A stretch of DNA of 64,000 nt from Takakia lepidozioides (lineage: Eukaryota > Streptophyta > Takakiopsida > Takakiales > Takakiaceae): positions 74,380,756-74,444,755 of the forward strand of contig CM060731.1 in the NCBI GenBank assembly GCA_030704615.1, written 5' to 3'. This document shows, piece after piece, positions 31,240 through 39,609 of this stretch. How positions within the stretch are numbered: the stretch's first letter is position 1; each line of letters begins with the position of its first letter. Both the position numbers and the translations under genes were made by a program. The notes under the pieces were generated by a model. It saw nothing but the letters and a program-made list of their open reading frames with translations, did no database searches and was not told the origin of the DNA.

Positions 31240-32502
31240 GCCTTGATCAACGCCTGACCTCCGCGTCCTTGGCCATGTTGAGCTTGCCCTTGGCCTGCAC
31301 CTCGTGCCCGACCACCTCGTCCTCTCTGGGCTGGTCCACCTCGCCCCCGGCCACCATTGTTCCCTTGGAACTGGCCTGGGCGCAACTCAGGATGCAAGTC
31401 ATAACACTGGGCATCTCCATGCCCATATTTGCCACAATGCCCACACTGCAACTGTGCAGGCTGTGCTTGTGCCGGCCTTCTGCCACTCTCTGGGCAATCT
31501 CTCTTGACATGGGGTCCTCCACATGTCCAACATATCACCCCTGGTTGCTGTTGGCCTGCAAAAGATGCCACGGGCCTTTGCACCTGAGGCCCCTGTAAGC
31601 TCCATGGAACTTGGGCTGGGCAACCTTGCCCCCCTGACCACGCTGTTGGGCAGTCCCTTGTGCTTGTGGGCTGACAGCTGTGCCCCGTACAGGCATGTCC
31701 TTGCCAAATCCAATTGTAACAACTCGTTCCTCCACCATGTTGAGCTCAATCCGCTCAGCCAGCAGAAACACATCTGCTAATGTGGGTTGGGCTGCTTGTA
31801 ACAGGGTTGCATCTCGCACCCTTCTCTTGAGCTCCTTGTCCAGAATTCCATACCAAAACTGGATTGCCTGAGCTTCAGTAACCCCTTGGGTCACACTTAT
31901 CAAGCGCCTCATACGAGTGTACGCCTCTCGCAGGCTCTCACTGGGTTTGCGCTGGAAGTCTTGCAAACTTCGCAGCTTCTCTGTCCGTACACCTTGGTAG
32001 TTCCTCCGCAACTCCTGGAAGAACTCCACCACCGGGTTGAATCTAGGCACATGTGTTGTAGCTGTGGCAGGAGGAGTAGTAGCACCTTTGAACTGGTACC
32101 ACCTGCAGAAGTACCAGCACTACCTGCTCCACTACTAGTGCTGGCAGTGGGAGCTATTGGTACTGATGCAGCTACTGGTCGCGTCATGCCTCGAGTAATG
32201 GAGATGTAGTCAGGTGACCAATACATCCTCCACTCCTCAATCTCTGCTTCATGTCCTCGCCTGAACTCGTGGTAATCGTCCATAGGCGGGCCTTCCAAAT
32301 GCTGGAACAGTCCCTTCCACGCCATGAATGGGGTGAATAGATGTGGATTGCGCATCTGCTGCAAATCACACCAGCTGTCGAACTCCTGGATAAAGTCATC
32401 CAACTCGATTGTGCCCACAGCTCCAGAGTACCTACGAGGCCCCTTGGTAGCTCCATACATCTCCTCCATGTCGTCCCACAACAATGGCGAATGAAAGTGC
32501 AC
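31215..32502 (-). pseudogene. Ty3 copy 1 gag, frameshifted
   Basis: Three overlapping frames (32502-31909, 32050-31535, 31583-31215). The first starts MHFHSPLLWDDMEE and holds the N-terminal part. The second has the capsid-like gag domain (FFQELRRNYQGVRTEKLRSL, SLREAYTRMRRLI, AIQFWYGILDKELKRRV, LADVFLLAERIE). The third has two zinc knuckles: C-x2-C-x3-H-x4-C (CWTCGGPHVKRDC) and C-x2-C-x4-H-x4-C (CGHCGKYGHGDAQC), followed by a Gly/Arg-rich tail. Frameshifts lie near 32040 and 31580. Confidence 0.88.
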
Positions 32503-33201
32503 ACCTGTTGATGAAGCCTCCGAGCCTGTGTCTGACTCTACAGTAATTGAGGGGGCGGTGAAGGTGGTCTGAACCGAATACCTCGTCTTGTGAACCCACT
32601 CTCACTGTTACTGCCTGTAGCCGTACTCCCCTCAAAACCCTTGGGTAACTCCGTAATGACACTCACAATGTGCACCTCCTCCAGTGACACTATAAGGCTC
32701 TAGTACTAATCTAATAGTGACACGGGTGGGCACCTGTTGCAGTCTAAGGGTCATATCCCAATGGCTCAGGGCACCTGCACCTGCATCCACCGCAAGAACT
32801 CCTATGGTTGGCTGGTCATCAACCCAGCCTCACCATAGAAGAAACACTGGTGGTCTTGCTGGTCATCACTCCAGCCTCACCACCGACAGCATACTCTAGG
32901 ATTGACCGGTGATCAAATCCGGCCTAATCCCTATGAAAGCAAGCGCCCACACAAAACCAACATGGCGCACAGTCAAGCATGCAGGTGTTGGGGGGGATCC
33001 AAACACAAGAAATCAAAACATCAACACCCCCACACCAAAATCCAGCAGCAACGTTGATCCTGCAGAATATCCCAGCCCAAACCCCGGACTGACTGGCCTC
33101 CACCAAGAGAGGCTTTGGCAACTACAAGTACAAGGTAATGAAAATAGTACAGAGATGGAGGGGAAGAATAGAAGCCCGCCCAAGCAAGATCTAACCCTGA
33201 T

Positions 33202-34037
33202 CTATGCTATCAACTTCCAGACTTCTCTCAAAGTACCTCGCTCTGCTTGATGGTAAGGTGTAGGAGGTATATCTATGTCCAGAAACCTGCCACTAACCTT
33301 GTCCCAAGCTACAGTAGCTCGCTCTAACCAACCCTCCTCCTCTTTCTGCCAGGTAGAGACAAAGCAACACTCTGCTATCTCCCGCTCACTGAACACTAAA
33401 GAAAACAAAGGTAGGGTCTGATAGTCTCTCAACTCGAAAGCTTTGAGACGGTTGCGGGTGTCTTCATTGCGAATGACTGCATCGCCTTCAAACAGAACAA
33501 ACTTGTCCTCGCTAATGAACCCCGCTCGTGGTTGCCTTGTGCAGAGCGTGTCCGACTGCAACACTGTCTAATTGCACAAACTTGTGCAGCTCCTGCTCCT
33601 CTGCTCCAGTACACCACGGCCTTGTGGCTGAACACCTTGGTCCCCGGTGCTGTCTTTGGCTGTGTTCCAAGCCTAGCTTTCACCCACTTTGGTATTTCAC
33701 CTACAGCTGCAGAACTGCTGGCTCCAACAGAGTTCTGACTGTCCAAGGCGATATTGAGGCCCTCAATGCCAACTACAGCAGTCTGTTGTCTACTGCTAAT
33801 GCCTGACTCCCAGTATGCAATCAACTCGTCCAACTGTTCTCCACTCAAATCAGTCTGAGTTCCTTGGGAAACATAAATCCTGTCCCCTTGTGTGCACAGG
33901 CTAAGAGAAGAGACCTGCCCTTCAATTACGTCCTCATTTCCCCCAGCCATGCAAGGAGTACATCCACAGGTTTGTCTCTCATATAGGCCAGCACAGGTTC
34001 TAGAAACAGGATTGTGGATATTTCGTGGCACACTCAC
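33202..34037 (-). pseudogene. Extra ORF upstream of gag, unknown function
   Basis: Two overlapping minus-strand frames (34037-33429 from an ATG, and 33564-33202) appear to be one protein broken near 33570. The N-terminal part is Cys-rich then polar. The middle has KWVKARLGTQPKTAPGT, a FSHKAVVYW segment and, after the break, CTRQPRAGFISEDKFVLFEG, LRDYQTLPLFSLVFSE and AECCFVSTWQ. I recognise no family. It lies in sense with gag-pol, between leader and gag, where Ty3 elements normally have nothing. The second element has lost this region. Confidence 0.55.
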
Positions 34038-34206
34038 ACTCTAAAAATTCCATAGATTTTTAGCAGAGTCCCAAAAACAGAAACCAGGTCTAGATAGGTA
34101 GATTTCCCCTTTCTACAGCTATCCCCTCAAAAACTGTGTCAAACAGAGTTCATTTGACAAAGATATGACCAATTTGGCTTTACATCATTTAAATTAGATC
34201 AAAATG

Positions 34207-34225
34207 CCCTGTTTTTTTTTTTTTT
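34207..34225. repeat. Poly-T run
   Basis: A homopolymer run of about 14 T on the plus strand (A-run in element sense), just upstream of the extra ORF. Confidence 0.7.
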
Positions 34226-34359
34226 GAAGGTTTTCAAATTTAAAAATTTAAAGTTACCCAAACTATCTGGTAACTGGTTCCCAGTTCCCTACGTTCTTTC
34301 CTAGGTTCCCTGGCCACGTGCCCTATAATTCGCACCTTGCTCCAGTCTTCTGCATACCG

Positions 34360-34386
34360 AGAGTGAGAGAGAGAGAGAGAGAGGGA
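34360..34386. repeat. GA microsatellite
   Basis: A (GA)n run of about 10 units within the leader of Ty3 copy 1. Confidence 0.8.
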
Positions 34387-34770
34387 ATTGTGGCACTCAG
34401 TAGTGTCTTGTTGTGAAAGAGAGTGGATTCCGTGATTGCTTGCAGGCTTGCGCACCAAGAGAGGGGGAGGAAAGACATGTTTATGGACATGTTTATGGAC
34501 GCCATGTACAGGCGAGGGGTCACTCACAGTCTGCTCGAGGCCTTGGTGGCTAACGATAAATCACTGAGGAGGATTACCAGCGGGAAGCACTGGACTTTGT
34601 GCTGGAGCTTGCGGGTCCCCGGCCCATTCCAGTTACGGGGGAGAAAGCCCTGGCTCCTGAATCGCCCGTCTATCCCCAGCGTAGCTCGGCTCCGCCGTTC
34701 CCAAACCCGTCGTCTCCATCCTGCAGCTGAAACTCTAGCACTTTTGTGAATGTGAACTGCTTACTGCAGG

Positions 34771-35440
34771 GAAGTGGGTGTATGGGAGCATTCGAGTCCA
34801 TAGATGCAACACCGCTTGATCAGGTCATCAACGATGCAATTGACTGGAGTTTCCGTAAGCAGAATCCAGAGGACTATTGGGCGGGCCAGGTCGAATCAAG
34901 CTGTACAATGGAAGCGGAGTGGATTCTGGCTATGCATTTCCTGGGCGTTACAGATGACCCAAAGAAAGAAAAAGTCGTGCGTTGCATTCGGAGCCTGCAA
35001 AGAACTGACGGATCCTGGGACACTTATCATGAAGCTCCTGCAGGTGACCTTAGCACCACCGTCAAGTGTTATGTGGCCTTAAAAGCGTCAGGATCCCAAC
35101 CCAATGAAGCATCCATGGTAGCAGCTCGAAAATGGATTTCTGAACATGGTGGACTTCAATCTTTACGACTTTAGCTGCTGGGCAAGGGAAACAGTCGTCC
35201 CCCTGACCATCCTTTCTGCTCGGCGCCCAGTACGTCCGCTGCCGCTCGACTTTTGTTGTCATGAGCTCCATGAACCAGAGGACATGAAACAACATCAAAG
35301 CAAGAAAACTACTCTTTCAAATCTCGCCAGACATGTCTGTGAAAGTTTATTCCTCTACTTCGGCAAGTTCCTCATATGGTATGGTAAGAGCCGTTCCAAG
35401 CCTGGCCGTGAGGTGGCCATCGTATGCTGCTTGGCCTGAA
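34771..35440 (+). pseudogene. Squalene-hopene cyclase fragment inside the Ty3 leader
   Basis: Antisense to the element. An intron-acceptor-like CTTACTGCAG precedes a frame with ATG at 34782. It reads through the N-terminal region of bacterial-type squalene/hopene cyclases: DYWAGQVESSCTMEAEWIL, a QW-type LQRTDGSWD, DLSTTVKCYVALKASG and AARKWISEHGG. After about 35150 it continues in another frame with FNLYDFSCWARETVVPL, ARRPVRPLP and then FLIWYGKS.SKPGRE. The about 30 residues normally between these blocks are missing and the frame changes there, so it is a broken, exon-like fragment. The catalytic DxDD region lies further C-terminal and is absent. Such cyclases make hopanoid-type triterpenes in ferns. 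Confidence 0.75.
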
Positions 35441-35915
35441 TCCTTTGGTGACAAGATTCTGACGGCACTTGTTGTGGTGTACAACCTCCTTGGGTGTACT
35501 CGTTGATGACGTTGAGCTATATATCGCCTGCTTACTGTAGGGAATCAGGCCAGAATACGTTCGTCGTTCGTTTCTGCTGAATTGGTCAGAAGACAATTCC
35601 AAGCCCGGAACCTAGGGCGCATACAATGCAGCAACCCCAAGAACGGAAAGCGCAAAGTTCTGCTGTTGGCGAGGCTCCATAGCAACCATATACACGGAAC
35701 TCCATCCTCTGCGCATTGCGAAGAGGATGCCGCTTTTCTGCTCCATAGCCCTGCCCCTTAACCCGCTGCATGGCGCTCTTGCATGATCAAAGCAAATGAT
35801 TGACAAAGAAGCTGAAGCTAAATTTTGGTCCAAGACCAACCCCGATACAAAAATCAATTGCAACAGCAGGCTCCTCTATAGGCTTACTGGTGAAACGATC
35901 ATCCAGCTTCAAGGA

Positions 35916-36101
35916 TCATGCATAGGTGCCAACTAGCATTTGCTGCTGCATTTTTAAGTATCTCCTTGTGTACCCCAAAGCCTCTAGTGACTTGGTAGCT
36001 TCAGCGACTGCAATAACAATGGCGGCTCTGGCATCGTCATCCTCCAGGCGTTTCAGGGCACGCTGAATCTTGTGGTCACATTCAATGATATGCTTCTCAA
36101 A
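35916..36101 (-). pseudogene. LUC7-like fragment inside the Ty3 leader
   Basis: In element sense, an acceptor-like TGATTAG precedes TTTGAGAAGC, and a frame of about 60 codons follows: IIECDHKIQRALKRLEDDDA, RAAIVIAVAEATKS and then a divergent tail to TGA. The ECD-K-ALKRLEDxDAxAAI pattern followed by a V-S/A-E-x-T segment is typical of plant LUC7-like U1 snRNP proteins (splice-site selection). Only this piece is present. The assignment comes from memory of the family pattern. Confidence 0.45.
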
Positions 36102-36177
36102 CTAATCACTACTTATACGCAGGTAATCTTGCAAGTGCTAACCCTCAACTCCTACCTTGCACTCACAGGTAAGAGAG

Positions 36178-36190
36178 CATCTTTCTCGAG
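36178..36190 (-). promoter_or_regulatory. Primer-binding-site-like sequence after A1
   Basis: In sense CTCGAGAAAGATG, directly after the A1 end TATCA. It does not start with TGG, so it does not fit a tRNA 3' CCA end. It is perfectly complementary to CATCTTTCTCGAG in the loop of the third A1 hairpin (36373-36385 on the plus strand). Proposed to be primed by the element's own RNA. Confidence 0.6.
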
Positions 36191-36538
36191 TGATAGAAAT
36201 CCATCGAACACACTGTGACACAAAACATGAAAACCAAACCATCACTCTTAGAAAATAGTAGTCGAGCCAGGGGCACCCCAAGCTATGGGGACTCCACCCC
36301 ACAACAACCTGTACCCCTACATACGCACACTCAAATCTAAACACATGCAGGAGCTCGGTCGCGCAGGCTCAACTCGAGAAAGATGAGCCGCGCGACTGCC
36401 GCTCTCGTGAAGATAAGACGGACCAGGTGTCAAACTAAACTTGACACCTGATTTAACACTTGACCTAAATCCAAGTGTTAAATACAAATAACTAGTTTTA
36501 TTCTAGCTGTTTTCACACTGTGCTTATTTAACTTGACA
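36191..36538 (-). repeat. Terminal repeat A1 of Ty3 copy 1
   Basis: 5' terminal repeat in sense. Hairpins in sense order: TTTAACACTTG with CAAGTGTTAAA; CAGGTGTCAA with TTGACACCTG; GTCGCGCGGCTCA with TGAGCC-T-GCGCGAC (arms at 36384-36396 and 36358-36371), whose 12-nt loop shows TCTTTCTCGAGT. The box TTATCTTCACG lies about 31 nt before the CATC at the loop and is kept in all A copies. No B repeat precedes it. Confidence 0.9.
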
Positions 36539-36542
36539 GAGT

Positions 36543-36996
36543 GGTCAAAACCAGGAGGCACTGGGGCCAAAGGGGATCTGACAGTCCAATTTAACAGGTG
36601 CTCAGAGTAATAGATTCTATCTAGACGAGCCAGGGAGAGATTTGGAGACTCCCTGTTATTAGACCATGTAAATTTCAGCTCTCCCTCAGCTGGGGTGGCG
36701 GCGTCCAGCAAACCCACCGCCATGCATAGAGAGTCCCAAGAGTCTCTTTCAGCAACAGACAAGCCATGAACATTAGAACCGAAGCGATCATTATCAAACT
36801 CCACCATGTTAAAATCCCCACCCACAATCCAATGTTGGATGTCACCAAGCTGCAGCATTTTCAATCTTATAAGAGACCACAGCTCTATACGTTCTTTTCT
36901 CAATGTACAATGACGAGCGGAGCTGGTGGGATAGGGGGCAAATAGGGACTCAAGCCCTAGAATCGGGGCATGAAGGCATGCACGATGGTGGGACAA
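36543..36996 (-). pseudogene. L1-type endonuclease segment
   Basis: Frame from 36996 holds the middle and end of an apurinic-type endonuclease: HWIVGGDFNMVE (GDFN catalytic block), SWDSLCMAVGLLDA, FTWSNNRESPNLSLARLDR and finally PPGFDHS, where the Ty3 element cuts in. The next residues of the same domain are at 24570. The N-terminal part of the endonuclease is displaced or lost at the CACTA-like insertion. Confidence 0.85.
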
Positions 36997-37129
36997 CCGC
37001 GATCGCGGGGTTTGATACTCATGGGAGATGGAACAACATTCTGAATTTCAGTAGGAGGTCATGAAAATGCTTGAGTGTTATGGAATGGGTGGCTCTGTAG
37101 CGATAGATGGATGGATTTTGTGTTTTCCA

Positions 37130-38062
37130 TCAACACACAAACCACTAAAGTTTTTCACCACAGAAGTAATACCAATCACTGGTATGTATGTAATCACTAA
37201 CGCGTAACCACTGGCCGAGTGGTTCCCACCACTAGCCGAGTGGTTCCAGTTACTAAATGGTCTGTAACCACTAACTCTACACCACTCTCAAAGTGGTACC
37301 AATCAATGGGGGTCTTTAACCACTCCAGATCTACGTATACTGTCCCCGTCCACGTGGAATAATATAGTTCATAATTAAATATATTTTGAAATGATAAATC
37401 TTAAATAAAAATTGAATTATTACACGTGGAGTAGCAAGTGGTTTCAATCACCTCCCATCACTCAGGTGTCTTCAACCACTCACAACCACCCCAGAAGTAG
37501 TGCCAATCACTCACGTGTACGTAACCACTCACGTGTATGTAACCACTCACAAGTGCCCACTTGAAGAGTGGTTCCAATTACAAAAGGGTCTTAACCACTC
37601 ACATTCCACCACTGTGCAAGTGGTACCAATCACTGGGGGGTCTTTAACCACTCCAGATCTACGTATACTATCCTCGTCCACGTGGAATAATATATTTTGA
37701 AATGATAAAACTTTAAAAAAAAAATTATTACCCCTGGAGTAGAAAGTGGTTTCAACCACTTCCCATCATTGAGGTGTCTTTAACCACTCATAATTTATCA
37801 CTGTACCCGTCCATGTCGGATATTATCATTATTAATATAAATATTTGACCAAATGTCGAATAATAAATATAAAATTAAATATTACACGTGGATTACTCAG
37901 TGGTTGAAACCACTTCCAACCACTCCATATTTTGCCACCGTGGCATTTCATCGGAATTAACCACTGACCAGTGGTTACCATTACTTGGAAGTGATTTATA
38001 GAGTGATAAAATACAAGAGTGGTTAAGGGGGCCAGTGGTTATTCTGCGTTTTTCTTCTAGTG
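37130..38062. mobile_element. CACTA-like element with AACCACT subterminal repeats
   Basis: Ends at 38062 with CTAGTG, so its reverse strand begins CACTAGAAGAAAAACGC. The interior has some twenty copies of AACCACT or its complement AGTGGTT, in both orientations, in AT-rich DNA with several TACACGTGGA words, and no coding frame. The 63798 copy begins CACTAGAAAGAAAACG and shares the GCCAC(C/G)GTGGCAT and TACACGTGGA words. A non-autonomous CACTA (En/Spm) element fits. The left end near 37130-37145 is not a clear CACTA terminus and no 3-bp target duplication was found. Confidence 0.5.
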
Positions 38063-39405
38063 AGATAGAGAGAGGGAGATGTTTGGAAAAAAGTCCGTGA
38101 GGATCTGGCCGGTGAGCTGCAGTGTGATGTCTTTTTCTTTTCCCACACTTAGCTCCTTGGTCATGTCTTTAGTGACCCAGACTGAGCAAAAGCCTTCCCC
38201 ATCCTCCGGGAAGCAAAAGTTAGTGTAATCGTCAAAGAAAGTATAGACGAGCGGGGTCACACAGATCGCTGCCCTGTCTCTCACATAAACCGATCCTTGG
38301 GCCCAGCCAATCAAAGGCCTACTTTTGAAGGAGTGCAGCTCGAGGAAGGAAATTGCCAGGCTGGTGTTGTCCAAGAGTTGCAGCTCTTCTTGCGAGAAAG
38401 GGAACGAGGCCAAAGCTTCCTTCATCCTGACTGGGTGAAGATCATATGGCCGGTTGGGATGAACCCATTTGGACTTGTCTTCACTTCGTTTCCTTTTTTT
38501 GGAGGACTGGCCTGCCTGAAGTCTTTCTGCATCCGATTCCAGGGAGACTTGCACTGTAGTATCTGGAGCCACCAGGTTAAATGAAGAGCCTGCTTTGTCG
38601 TTTGGCATGCACGAGGGCTTGGAGGATTCATAGCCTTTTTGTTTGCTGAGCTTTGGGCAGTTGGAGCGAATATGGCCTTCTCCATTGCAGATGACGCAGA
38701 TCGTAGAGATGAGTTCTTCTTTGATTGCAACGACTATGAACGAATCATCCAGAGTCGGCAGTTTGATCGAGGAACCAATTCGCTCAGTCTCCGGCATTAA
38801 GACAACCAACTTAGGTACTCCGCTATCTTTGGAGGAGTCATAAATTGCAGCTTCGTTGTCAACACTCCTGATGTTGTCTTGAACCGGCTCGTAGACATTC
38901 AACGAGCCAATGAAGGTGCCGAATCTGGCGCCAATTTCTGGTAGGGAAGTCAAGTAAGTGGCAGGGAGGTAAGGAATGGTGATGACCCTGGTTTCCACAT
39001 CACACCCTCTTTGTGACCCCAATCGTGGATCCAGGGGAAGAGGAAGACCTTGATCGCAGACAACTGCGTGTTGAATTTTAGAGCCAGCGCTGCTTTCTCC
39101 GATGAACTGAAAAGGGCCAAATAGAAACCTCTACCCATGGAGAGGCAATAGTGATGGGGAAGACCTCCCTCCGCTCCGAGGTGCTCCACTATCCAAGTGC
39201 GTACCGAACTCCTGGATTTAAGTTTCCCAGGGAAATAGATGAGGATCCCTCTTTGCGTGAGTTTTTCCATCTCTGTTTTGAGTTTTCCCTTGTCCAATTG
39301 CAGAACTGGCTGACTGGTGACCATCTGGGGTATGGAGTCGTCCCACAATGCATCCTTTGCCCTGGGAGATTGCACGTATGTGGACGGGCTTGGGCCTTTG
39401 CCCAA
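38063..39405 (-). pseudogene. L1-type ORF1: DUF4283-like and zinc knuckle
   Basis: Frame 39405-38950 has a DUF4283-like RNA-binding part (GRGFYLALFSSSEKAALAL, VFLFPWIHDW). After a frameshift near 39000 the frame 39022-38063 continues with a zinc knuckle C-x2-C-x4-H-x4-C (CVICNGEGHIRSNC) and a Lys/Arg-rich segment (SSKKRKRSEDKSKW). This combination is standard for ORF1 of plant L1 elements. The tail is cut by the CACTA-like insertion. Confidence 0.8.
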
Positions 39406-39545
39406 AATGGAATCCCCCGAACCGTTGGAAGTCGGATAATTTTTAACAATCCATTTTGCCTTCCCTCCGCTTACCGCTTACCTTTGAATTTCCAGCTTTG
39501 CAATAAACGCGGGGATGACGAGAAGCTGGAGACTCCAGCATCTTG

Positions 39546-39609
39546 AAGTTGCAAAATCAAACAAAAACTCTAGTATTATCTAACATCATACACTAATCGG
39601 TATCCGAAC
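39546..39609. other. Flank between LINE 5' end and inverted arm
   Basis: Short stretch with no features; it separates the L1-type LINE from the SPL7 downstream arm. Confidence 0.4.

Larger units (their letters stand above)
24575..36538 (-). mobile_element. Ty3/gypsy element copy 1 with DNA methyltransferase and PHD finger
   Basis: About 11.96 kb, minus strand. Order in sense: A1 repeat (36538-36191), PBS-like site, leader with host-gene fragments, extra ORF, gag, protease, DNMT3-like methyltransferase, RT, RNase H, integrase, PHD finger, polypurine tract, B1 (25096-25011), GC, A2 (25008-24661), B2 (24660-24575). Domain order PR-RT-RH-IN is that of Ty3/gypsy. A1 and A2 look identical, and B1 and B2 look identical, so the insertion is recent. 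Frameshifts in gag, the extra ORF and RT suggest this copy is not autonomous, unless some are sequence errors. The terminal arrangement is not that of normal LTRs (see findings). Confidence 0.92.
21345..39545 (-). mobile_element. L1-type LINE split by nested insertions
   Basis: Minus-strand non-LTR element: ORF1 (39405-38063), endonuclease (36996-36543), then RT and C-terminal domain (24570-21669), ending in CCTGCTCCCCCTTTATATATA near 21345. Two later insertions lie in it: a CACTA-like element between ORF1 and the endonuclease (about 37130-38062), and the Ty3/gypsy element (24575-36538). The Ty3 junction restores the reading FDHS-IVNLSLHTPG, which proves the LINE is a single split copy. Several frameshifts make it inactive. 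Its outer limits are approximate; I could not find a target-site duplication. Confidence 0.8.
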
